This document shows, in pieces, positions 32,004-41,750 of a stretch of 64,000 nucleotides of DNA (its first letter is position 1; the number at the start of each line of letters is the position of its first letter). The notes under the pieces were generated by a model. That model made no database searches, was not told the DNA's origin, and saw only the letters and a program-made list of their open reading frames with translations. The position numbers were made by a program, and so were the translations under genes. Source of the stretch: Rhynchopus euleeides (taxonomy: Eukaryota; Euglenozoa; Diplonemea; Diplonemida; Diplonemidae); NCBI GenBank assembly GCA_963210315.1, contig OY723295.1:343501-407500 (forward strand), given 5' to 3'.

Positions 32004-34093
32004 GGTGCTGGCTTAGGTCAAGTTGCCTGGGTGGTGAGGGGGTCAAGGGGGTGTTGATGCGGCTCCGCATCTGGCTGCGGATGGGTGGTCTGCATTTCCC
32101 GCGGGTGGGAGTGGGGTGGTGGGGTAGTGGGGTAGTGTGGGGGTGGGGCGGGGCGTCCTCTCGTGTGGCTATCCCAGACAGCAGACTTGTTAAACCCTGT
32201 CCTGGCGATGCACCGCTGCCGTGCCTGCCGCATATTCATATACTCAATATGCGCGCAGCAATGAGGAACACCGCCTCACGGCAACACAGTCCATAGCAAC
32301 CCAGCTGCACCAAGTTCTCTTTGGCAAAGCGGCAACGGCATGCAGAGCAGGCAGGTGTGCAACCTTCCCTTTCCCTCCAGGCCTGCCGACGCCGTCCTGC
32401 ACACGAGACAAAGTGCGATATTGCCCGTGAAGGAGCATTGCGCTCTGAAAGTTGAACATACACATATCACGGACACATGAATCTGTTGAACGATTTTCAA
32501 TCACTTGGCCCCACTTGGCCGATCGGATTCTTGGGGGGAGGAGGGGGAAGGGGTGTTCTGGAAAGTGCCAGGCGGCAGTCCCATTCGACTCGGCAGGGGA
32601 GAGCAAGGCTGGCCGAAGAGGGTGCACACAAGGTTCGTAAGGTTTCTTTCGGGTCATTTTTATTTATTTATTCGGGAAACTTCGTTCAGTTGTTGGAATC
32701 GCATGGGCGACCATCCATCTGCATGACGAGACAGTCAGGCATGTGTGACGCACTGGTTTGATCTAACCTGTTTTCGGTCATGGTAACAAAAGCTGCTGGC
32801 AATCGCGTGTATGGACTCCCGTCCATGCGCACAAAAAAAACTGCGAGAACCACCAACCTGACTTACGAGACGACCAGGCAGTGACGCACAAGTCATGTAT
32901 ATGTTCGCACACAGCACACGCTCTGTTGACAGCTCGTGTCAACAGACCGCAGCTTCTTCACCGAAGCCCCCAGGGGCTTTGCATGAGATTGTAGGGGAAA
33001 CCCCCCGTGGTAGGAAACACATATTCAGCCCAACAGGGCACAAGTGCAAAGGGGTCCCGCCTTCCAGCCCAGCCTCCTGAAGCCGCAGCCCCGGAACACA
33101 CCGGAGTGAGGAGGCGAACGGGCCCGTTGAGGGGAAGGGGGACGGGAAAGTCTGCAGACACCACAAGGAGAGTGGGGTGTGGTGGGGGTGGGGTGGGGGT
33201 GGGAGGTACCTTTTTGCTGGCCAGAGAGGGGGCTCTGAATCGTTGGCCCTGGTGGTAGGGGGAAGTGCAACCTATACTGCCATGAGGTCCCAACCGCAGG
33301 AGGCTGTGAGGCAGTGTTTTCAGGGCAGTGTGGTTCTGGCCAACAAAGGTTTACAGGGCCCCGCAGCGCTGCTCGCGGCAGGGAAACCGCATGCCGCAGC
33401 ATGATCACCCCCACAACACACGGTGTGTATTGTGTTCCAGCCATCCAGCTCTGGCCTGCATGCAGAGATACATGCCGTGCAACACTCTTTTGGCGTGCGA
33501 AACCACAAACTCGCGGGAGATAGGCTGATGCATCGCCTGAGCTGCACCGTGCAATGATATGGGAGGGGGTGGGTGTGGGGTAGCTTCGTAACCCGTCCGG
33601 GTATAAAGCAATCGCTCTGCACAGGCGAAACGCTATCTGAACAGCACAACGTGGAGGCGTGCTGTGTGTGAGGAAGAATAGTTCTCCAAAAAAACAGTAG
33701 AACAGAACCGGAAACTAATGCAACCGAGTGAATCTCAAGAGAGAAGGTAGCAACGACAGTTTGTGTTCTTCGAACGCAGAACACCCCACCAGCCTGCCGG
33801 GCGTGTGAAGTGTTCGCAAGGATCCGCACGGTGAAAAGTTTCCTGAGTTGGCTACGCCGAACTTACAAAAAGAAAAGGAAGAAGAAGGAAAAAGGGAAAG
33901 GGAAAATACCGGAACGAACCAGCAAAGCTTTTTTTTTCCCGGGGTTATCTTCTTTTTAGTGTACGGAGGCCTCTCTCCCTGTGTGCCTCGGTACTGTGCC
34001 ACTGCAGGCCACGGGGGAGGAGGAAGTCTCGCACCTCTTGTTGGCCACAACTTTCTCAGAGCGAAAAAAACAAAGGGGGAGGGGGGGGGGGGG
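32004..34093. other. Intergenic region upstream of SKP1
   Basis: It includes a copy of the CAGGCAGTGACG motif (32875-32886), a TG/GGGT-rich tract near 33170-33210 and about 150 bp (33701-33860) with a diverged copy at 39561-39747. A long G-run ends at 34093. No gene is recognised. Confidence 0.5.
33701..33860 (+). repeat. Dispersed diverged repeat, copy 1
   Basis: Shared blocks with 39561-39747 are GGAAACTAAYGCAA, a CAACGACAG/CAGCGACAG block, GTGTGAAGTGTTCGCAAGGA, and a final TTTCCTG...TTRGC-ACGCC block, in the same order and spacing. The blocks are separated by small indels. No gene function is evident. Confidence 0.6.
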
Positions 34094-34095
34094 TA

Positions 34096-35236
34096 GGGGG
34101 GGCTAAAACCGGGAGTAAACCCAAATTTTCAACTTCGCCGCAGAGAGGCCCCCAAGGGCACCAAAAGGCCAGAAACACCCCATATCACCCCGGAAATCCG
34201 GTATCTGCCCGAAATAGGCCCAAATTCGGCCCGGAAAGCTCATTTTTTGCGTCTCCAATTTTTTGGCACAGATGTGGTACCGGTGCTGTGCCAGTTTACA
34301 GCGGCTGCTTGCAACATACAGCGAAACCTGTGGTCGAAGCAACCGAATGGTTCATCGGTCAAGCTCTACTTGATGACGCGGATCGATGTAACAGCACCAT
34401 GTACCGAGGGGCGACAAGCAGCACCGCGAGGTGGGGGCAGAGGCCAAAGTGCACTCGTATTTGCACTGAGAAGGTTGGTATCCCTTGTAGATTGAGGTTC
34501 CGGAGATGGGGCACGCACTATGGGCGGAAGCAGGACGCTGCTCAGAGGGTTTGTCCGTTCCGACGCCATTCAGAGGTGGCAATAACTCAGCGACCTCGAT
34601 ATCCCTCAAAGTGAGCACTTGATGCCCTGCTCTCATTGAGAGTAATCAACGAGCGGCCCTTGCCATTCTAATGGGGCGGCTACGCCCTCAAATAATTGAA
34701 GGCAAATGACAAGGAACCTGCTGGCGATCTGAGCGCCACTCGGATCGAGAACGTTTTCCTTCTCGAGGATAAGCTCGTCTCCCTCCTCCGGGAGATGCAC
34801 CGGAGTGGCTGGCGCAGTTCATGTCGTGCCAGCCAGCATTGGGGTACGTGAAAAAGGTACGGTGGCACGCCAACGACGATAAACACACCTTGCCGATCTT
34901 AAAAACTGTGAAGGGGGCGGAACACTATCGAAGTGGCTCAATCATGACTACATTGATGCAATGGTGACATATGACGTCAAGCCGCAGTGCCTGCAGAAAG
35001 GAGTGCCCGCCGGCTGTTTTTCTCGGGCCATTCAGGTACCGCATCTGGTACCACATCTGTGCCAACTGAAAAAAATCGCGTTTCTGGGCCTCTCTGGGCC
35101 ACACAGGTCACCAAAACCCCCCAGAAACACGTTTCTGGACTGGTTTGGGTCGGTTTGTAGCATTGATTTCATGTTTAGGGGTGCTCCCTGAAAAAGTGGG
35201 GTTTACTCCCGTTTTTTGGGTTGAATTAGCCCCCCC
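34096..35236. mobile_element. TA-flanked inverted-repeat element A (1.14 kb)
   Basis: The left end reads GGGGGGGCTAAAACCGGGAG-TAAACCC. The right end is the inverted form of GGGGGGGCTAATTCAACCC...CGGGAGTAAACCC. TA flanks both ends (34094-34095, 35237-35238). A second inverted block, TGGTACC...TGTGCCA, is found at about 34262-34290 and 35036-35065. No transposase frame is visible. Its right TA is also the left TA of element B. Confidence 0.75.
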
Positions 35237-36116
35237 TAGGGCAGTGAACCCAATAAACGACGTTTATTTCAGAAACCGTTTTGAAATAAACGTTAAACGT
35301 TTATAAACGCTAAACGTTTAGCGTTTATTTAGCGAAGCAGCTTGTGCCCACACCCCACCCACATAATCTGACCTCACACACTCCCACACAATTCTGGTGG
35401 CAGAAAGTGCCCAATATGCTCCGGAAACTCAATTCCGCCCACTCCCAGGGGGTGGTATGCCCCCGACGATGCCGTTTTTAGCAACCAAATTTTTTGGGAC
35501 AGAACTTGTACCTGGGCTGCACACCAAGCAGAGCAAGCACACCTCAACCTGCCAGATGCACAGAAGAACTGTTGTCGTTGATTGTTCTGAAACATAACAG
35601 CTTCTCGGTGCCCTCCAGAGGCCAAAAGGCAAGCCAATATGAGGTAATCGCGCCAGGAACAGTTGTGGGAGAAGTATGGTACAGTTCGTGTCCCATTTGA
35701 CGCTGTTCTTGGGAGCTTACGGCAGCTGGGTCTGTGGCACGGCGCATCCGTTGCCAGGGAGCGCGTCCTCGGGTGTGGTGCCTCACCTGTGAGCATGTGG
35801 CACAGGGACGCCATACGAGAGTCTCAGATGCCTCCTCTGATGGGAGGCACCTGGTACAGCAGGCCTGGAACAGGCACCTGGTACAGCAGGCACGGGTACA
35901 AGAAGTGGCCAGAAATAGCGCCGATGTTTTCGACCCTGCGCTTCGACATCTTGCTGTCCTCACCGCAGCGGTGACCCCCCGCCCTGGAATTTGGGGTGTG
36001 GTGTGTTGGCCATGATATATTATGATGTAAAGTGACTCAGTGGCAGAGCCTGCAGGAAACGTTTATTAAGCGTTTATCTGAACGTTTATTTCCGCTCAGA
36101 ATTTTGAGAAACGTTA

Positions 36117-37878
36117 CAGGGGGGGGGTCAAATAAACGTACTTAGTTGAATAGTAGTACTTAGCCGAATAGTAGTACTTATTTTTTTGGGGCTCTGGGGC
36201 ACGTTGGGCCGTTGAATAGTAGTACTTACTTTTCACCCTTTTTTTTGGGAAAATTTTTCGTTTTTTTTGAGATTTTCTTTTTGGAGACACACAAATCTGC
36301 AAACTTTGGGGCAAGGAATGGGGACAACGGGGTCTATTGGTGCCACTTAGGGGAACCAGGGTGCACGGGGTCCGTAGAGGGGGGAAGTGACCTACGCTCA
36401 AAGATATGTCGTGACGAAGGGAATCGGGGCATCCCCCCTCAGACACATACGGACGGGAAACCAGCGAACCCGCAAACTCCTGCGGTCCAGAGGCATCAGA
36501 ACCACTGCTGAAGACCGCAAACCCGGAAACCCGCAAACTCCTGGGGTCCAGAGGCGTCAAAATCACTGCTGAAGAGCGGCGCGCATTAAACGACTCCTCA
36601 TCTACGGCGTCCGCAGTCCCTACCACCAACGAGAAGATGTGGACGGATGGCCCCAGACACACCTCACCATAGATGTAGCCTTCGAGGACCAGCTGAGCCC
36701 ACCCCCCACCCCCCGCAGCCCCCTTCCCTGACGTTGTTTGACATTCTCTCCTGTTGTGCAGCACTGATCAACACACGCCCGCAAACCCGCAATCCAACTG
36801 CCCAGATTTCACCATCCACCAACAGAGCCAATAGCTTCGGCTGGTGTCCGACATAATGATGACGTCCGATGCTTTCATGTGCCTCCTGCTGATGGAATGC
36901 CTCCTGTTCAAGATATTCGAGGATGGGCCACCGCCATGCGCTCCCCGGCCTTCCTTCAACCAACTGGCCCGGGCCAGGGCACGCTGGTAGCCGAGCGCTT
37001 GCGGGATATGGGGTACGTGCTGAAGGTGTCGGGTGAGGAGGACGGGTTCGTGAAGAGCTCCCTTTGTCCGGACCTCACCTTCGCACCAAGCACAGAAACA
37101 TCCCCTGAGGCTGGTGGTGCGGACCTTGAACCTGGGTTGGACGGGAAGGCAAAAGAGAGCACAGAGAAGCAGTCCACCCAAAAGAAAGTTGTGTCTCAGC
37201 CAACCCAACAGTCAAGCATCTTGGCATGGGCGAAGCCGGTTCGTGTGAACTCTCTCACACAGACACAGCCTTCCCAGTCCTCCCAGTCCTCCGAAAAGAA
37301 GCGCGCAGCGTCCCCGACCACCCAGACTCCCAACAAACACCGCAGGCTCTGCAAAGGGTGTAGGAAGCCTGGGCACAACATGCAGACTTGCCCCAGCAAG
37401 CCCAAGAACTTGAAGAAGAAGTAAGTTGGGGCGTGCTGGTTGTGGCTTGTCTTTTTCACATCTTTTTTTTAAGCATCAACGCACCAACCAACCACCGACA
37501 GTGAAGCTGACAGCTCTGATGAACTGTGTATGCTTTCACTAACTCAACAAGAATGTCAACCAGGGGGGGGGGGGGGGCAATACAAATCAAAACGGTACGA
37601 AACCAAATGAGGGGCGAGTGGTAGGACGAGAACAGAGCGGATACTCGACCGGAAGGCAGAAGAAGTGAGAGACGGACGACAGCAGTGACCAGCGCGCCCC
37701 TGGTGGACCAAACAGCCCCGCAGAGCCCCTGCAAACAGCGTTTTTAGGAAAAGTTGAATAGACGTACTTAGTACGTCTATTCGCTCGCAAACTATTTATT
37801 AATTTTCTGGCGAGGTCGATTTAGGCCCGCGCGTTCGCCGAATAGTAGTACTAAGTACGTTTATTTGACCCCCCCCTG
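36117..37878. mobile_element. TA-flanked inverted-repeat element C, nested in B
   Basis: The tips read CAGGGGGGGG then TCAAATAAACGTACTTAG, about 28 bp, inverted at the right end. TA flanks both ends (36115-36116, 37879-37880). Subterminal GAATAGTAGTACTTA repeats are present at both ends. It carries a reading frame with a zinc knuckle (36897-37424), so it may be a decayed relative of an autonomous element. Confidence 0.8.
36897..37424 (+). CDS. Zinc-knuckle protein fragment inside element C
   Basis: The frame gives 175 residues from the first ATG, but stays open upstream to about 36785 without another ATG, so the 5' end is unclear. The middle is Ser/Thr/Gln-rich and Lys-rich. The C-terminus has CKGCRKPGHNMQTC, a CX2CX4HX4C zinc knuckle, then CPSKPKNLKKK and the stop. 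Such knuckles are common in transposon nucleic-acid-binding proteins, including the C-termini of some DNA-transposon transposases. No catalytic domain is visible. A partial transposon protein is the likely identity. Confidence 0.5.
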   Translation: MPPVQDIRGWATAMRSPAFLQPTGPGQGTLVAERLRDMGYVLKVSGEEDGFVKSSLCPDLTFAPSTETSPEAGGADLEPGLDGKAKESTEKQSTQKKVVSQPTQQSSILAWAKPVRVNSLTQTQPSQSSQSSEKKRAASPTTQTPNKHRRLCKGCRKPGHNMQTCPSKPKNLKKK

Positions 37879-37930
37879 TAAACGTTTATAAACGCTAAAC
37901 GTTTTCAACGTTTATTTAATCACTGCCCTA

Positions 37931-40311
37931 GGGGGGGGGGGGTAGCTGGGCAGAGAACTGGGGTGGCTGGTGACACTCACAGCCTGATGTAAAAATCAAT
38001 CAGGCAGTGACGCACACAGCACGCGGAACGGATATGATTTTTGCCACCGGCTGCTACGAGAGGTGCCCCGCTCTAAATGTAAAGAGCGCCCCCACTCGCA
38101 TCCTGAGAGCAGTATCCTCGCGCGAATGTTGTCACTCACAGGAGCCCCGCCCCCACCCTCTGTGCCCAGCTTTTCCCGATGCCGGGAACATCACCGCGCC
38201 GTGCCAGGAAGTCCCCTCCGCTGTTGGGGCGGGGGAGGGAGTGCCGGTGTGGGATGTTGCTGACTAAAGAAAATGGGAGAAGTGTCACTTCAACTCTGCC
38301 GCTCTTTCTCTACTGTTTGATACTTCGTTTGATGCGTTGACGGTTCCACACACACTTACAAACCCACTTGCCTGATGAAGGGGGTGGTGTGTAGAGCACG
38401 TTTGGCAGAGCTGAATGACACTTTCCGCGCGAAGGTCGTGTGCGTAAAAACCATCGACGCATGTCACTGACCACGGGTGAATGGAGGGGCTTGATCGTCG
38501 AGAGTGAATGGAAAAGTAAATCTCCCAGCACCTTTTTGCAATGTTAGTCCTTTTTGTAGTCACTACACGGGTGAATGGGGGGTGGGGGGGGAAGAGTTGT
38601 GGTGAAACGCACACACCTCGACCTGTGATGAGGTGGGATGTGGCTCTGCAATTACGGCACTACCGCGTGCCGTGAACTCAAATCGGACCTGCTTTCTCTG
38701 TGTTCCATTTTCCTCTTTCATTGCACGAGGCTACAAAAAAAAACACGAGACGCCACCCACAACGGAAAGGATGCCCTCAGATGGTTCGAAACAAAGTGTG
38801 ATATGAGCCGGTGCTGGAATTGCTGGCCAGAGGCGCGCGCGCATGTGATGCGTCGGCAAACTACAAGCAAGCCAGAACTCTGGGGGAGGGTGGGGTGGGG
38901 GGGATTGTATGTTGCATCTTATTATTGAGTTGGGGGGTGGCTGGGTGGGGGATACATAGAAGAGTAAATACGCAAACCCGCCACCTCACACCCACCCAGC
39001 CTCTCTCTCTCTCTCACGTGAATCTCTTTTATAGTCGGGGAGGGCACACCGAGCTTCACATCTGCTCTTGGCGTTGATCTCCACAGCAGGAACATCTGCA
39101 CAACAATCACACATCAAACACACTCTCCCCCACCTCACTCTATTCTATCGATTCACTCGATTGTGCAGAGAGGCATCGGCTATGTTGGATTAGCGGACTT
39201 GCATCGTACAGAAAAGTCCACGAGCGTCCAAGACTAACGCACGAGAGCTGATACGGTATTGTGCAGAGAGGCGGCGGAGATCGGGTGAGAGGTGAGGGGG
39301 TAGGCTGGCTTCCCGAGACAGCAGGTGCCGGCAGGCAACTCAGTTTCCCGAGGTACGGTACGCGGTTTGGAGCTGTATTTTTTTTCTTTCGGCAGGCAGG
39401 GAGGCCCCACTCGGGTCTCGTCTGGCTTTTGGCTTTCCCCCTCCCGCAGCAAAGCAGCAGGCGGTGCTGGTGGTTGCGCTTGTTGCCCCCCCCCCCCCCC
39501 CTGCAGCGAGGATGATAGTCCGGATCCTTTTTTGACGAGAACCCCTCCCGGAAAACGGGAGGGACAGGAAACTAACGCAAAACCCGGGCGGATCTCAACA
39601 AGGGAAGGGAGGAGCAGCGACAGCTGGGCGCTCTGCAACCACACAACTCTGAACCACCTCCGCACCCACCCCTGCCGGGGGCGTCGTGTGAAGTGTTTCG
39701 CAAGGATCCGACACGGCGAACAGGGTTTCCTGGGGTTAGCGACGCCAAAACATAAAACTGGCAGAAAAATAAATATAAGTGAAGGTCAGATAGGGCTGCT
39801 GTCTGTGCGCCAAAGCCGGGGCAGACAAAAGCAACTCCCGCAGCCTTTGCTGTAACGCCGCCCGATATCTTTGGTTGGCACTTGACAGGAGAGCCCTGTT
39901 GTGGGTGTGAAATGGGCAGGGATGGTATTTTTTTGCGCGCAAAAAGGCAGTGGCATGGGTGGTCCAACCCCCGCAATGCTGGCCCTGATACAGTGTGCGG
40001 CGGAGTGTTGTGTGCAGTATGCAACATCCCACCGCAGCGGGGCAGAGGGTCCCACCAGGGAAGATTTCGGCACCACGCCACAGCCTGCGCTGACCTGACT
40101 GTCTTCTTTGACAAGAACTGGGCTGTTGATGTGTGAAATAAGTCGGGGTGGGTGGGTGGGTGGGTGGGAAGGTTTGAACCGCCCTATGTCTGCCGTTGTG
40201 TCTCTCAAGGCAGCGCCGGGGCTTTATTTTTTGCTGTGAAGTGGCATTGTGAGGTGGGTGGGTGGGGTGATTCATCCCGGATGGTTTTTTTTTAATTCCT
40301 TCATTTTCCTT
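37931..40311. other. Intergenic region with dispersed repeats
   Basis: It holds a CAGGCAGTGACG copy (38001-38012) next to a GCCTGAT/ATCAGGC hairpin. It also has an 83-bp repeat (38487-38569) with a diverged copy at 56372-56453, and the second copy of the 33701 repeat (39561-39747). The rest shows simple sequence (TCTCTCTC near 39000, GGGT near 40146). No gene is recognised. Confidence 0.5.
39561..39747 (+). repeat. Dispersed diverged repeat, copy 2
   Basis: This is the counterpart of 33701-33860, with the same ordered blocks (GGAAACTAACGCAA, GTGAAGTGTTTCGCAAGGA, GTTTCCTGGGGTTAGCGACG). No coding potential is apparent. Confidence 0.6.
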
Positions 40312-40419
40312 GGGGGTCTTTGCTGGTCGACAAACTTCGACAAACTTCTACAGTTTTCAGCCAATTCAACAGGAAATGCACCAAAATGCACTGACGACCA
40401 CCCCGTAGCGAAGACCCCC
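40312..40419. mobile_element. 108-bp MITE of the GGGGGTCTTCGC family
   Basis: The left tip is GGGGGTCTTTGCTGGTCGAC and the right tip is the inverse of GGGGGTCTTCGCTACGGGG. CTT is duplicated on both sides (40309-40311, 40420-40422). A copy of the same length is at 56621-56728 and an inverted diverged copy lies at about 47872-47983. Confidence 0.85.
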
Positions 40420-41157
40420 CTTACCTCTTCATTCCACAAGATTCGCCGCTTCGGAACGAGTGAAAAAATAGTTATTAATTACACGACACTAAAGTAGCCA
40501 TTTTTTTACTCGAGTTTGGGATTTTTTTGCACGAGTCGCCGAAGGCGACGAGTGCAAAAAAACCCATACGAGAGTACAAAAATGGCTACTGTGGAGTGTA
40601 ATTCGTGATTTTATCTTACAACACCACAATTTGAGTTGCTCCAGGATTCACGTTTTTTCTCCTGCACCCTGACTTTTTTCTCCTACACCACCACTTTTTT
40701 CTCCTCCACCCCTACTTTTTTCTACTAGTAGAAAAAAGTAGGGGTGGAGGGTAGTAATGGGAGTAACGAAAATTGTGGTGGAGGAAGATAAAAGAAGATA
40801 AAAACACCGGCACAACTTCTCCCAAACACCCTTCTCTGTATAAAAGGGCAATGTGTCTGAGACAGAGGCCAGCACGGAGTGACAAGACGAAAAACGACCA
40901 AAACCACAGAACAGCTGAGAAAGGGGAGGACACACACACAGCCACCACACCCCCCCCCCACACACACACGCGAGGGTGGCAGCCACCCGTTCCTCGACAA
41001 TCAAACACCCCCCCGCCCCCGCCCCCTTATTTCTCCAGCACCGACAACCAGAGAGAAGGCAGGACGACCTCTCTTGCCACAGATCTCACCCCCCCCCCCC
41101 CATCCCCTCCCCTCCTGGACACCCATTCCACGACTCCTCGGGTTAAGTCTGCTAAGC
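40420..41157. other. Intergenic region with a foldback and a perfect palindrome
   Basis: A foldback at 40477-40603 starts AATTACAC and ends GTGTAATT, with a long stem ending in GTCGCC-GAAG-GGCGAC at the centre. A perfect 48-bp palindrome is at 40703-40750 (centre CTAG, arms beginning CCTCCACCCCTAC). Upstream of it are tandem CTTTTTTCTCCT units. No gene is seen. Confidence 0.7.
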
Positions 41158-41700
41158 CTACACCCCTGCCAACGCACACCTCTTGCAGATAGGGCTGTCC
41201 GACATAGCAGCGCGGTGCTTGCACATTACACAGAGATACTCCACATCGTGCGTGCAGCGCGCCCACGCCGCATTCGCCAGCAGACCCTTCTGATTCAGGG
41301 CTGGGTCCAACGCACAGCCCTGGCAGAACGCCGCGCTGCACCGGAGGCACACCCCTGAAGCGCTGTCACTCCCAACCCCACCCGACAGCGCACACCCCTC
41401 ACAGGGCAACGCGCTTGACATGCTCGAGCCCCCGATGGACGAGCCTGAGTTGGGCTGCAGCTGCGCCGCGACACCACCCCCACCACCCCCGCCCTGTTCC
41501 TCCCGGAGGGCCACCTGCGTATGCCCGGAGGAGTGGCAGAGCTTGGCCCGCCTGGCGGAGCAGTGGTTGCAGAGGAGACCGCAGCCGCTGCACATTGCGT
41601 CCGCCTCTGAGGAACACCCCACACACAGGGTGGACCAATCTACCCCAGGTGAGGCAGGGGGGGCGGGTGCTCCTTCGCCTGCGTCGCGGAGCCGGGTGTG
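41158..41700 (-). CDS. B-box zinc-finger C-terminal part of a split gene
   Basis: The frame has no ATG of its own near the 5' side and stays open up to the junction with the inserted element at 41751. It encodes LCVGCSSEADAMCSGCGLLC-NHC...LCHSSGHTQV, a B-box-like Cys/His pattern, then a Gly-rich linker. A second Cys cluster follows (CEGCALSGG...CLRCSAAFCQGC...CVMCK...CKRC). It ends at TGA (41158-41160). I infer it is the 3' part of the gene at 44741-46365, cut by the 41751-44740 element. Precise removal of the element joins the two halves one base out of frame; one more C in the C7 run at about 41657-41663 would restore the frame. Confidence 0.55.
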   Translation of the reverse strand, partial: HTRLRDAGEGAPAPPASPGVDWSTLCVGCSSEADAMCSGCGLLCNHCSARRAKLCHSSGHTQVALREEQGGGGGGGVAAQLQPNSGSSIGGSSMSSALPCEGCALSGGVGSDSASGVCLRCSAAFCQGCALDPALNQKGLLANAAWARCTHDVEYLCVMCKHRAAMSDSPICKRCALAGV

Positions 41701-41750
41701 TTGCTGATCCAGGTTTTCCGCAACGCTGCTGCTGAAGGATGCGTTTCCGA

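Larger units (their letters stand above)
35239..37928. mobile_element. TA-flanked inverted-repeat element B (2.7 kb), hosting element C
   Basis: The tips are GGGCAGTGA and its inverse, followed on both sides by AT-rich arrays of AATAAACGTTTAT/AACGCTAAACG motifs (35250-35335; 36055-36115; 37880-37920). TA flanks both ends (35237-35238, 37929-37930). The segment 36117-37878 inside it is a separate element (C) with its own ends. Between 35340 and 36050 only short frames occur. It appears to have inserted at the TA that borders element A. Confidence 0.68.
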
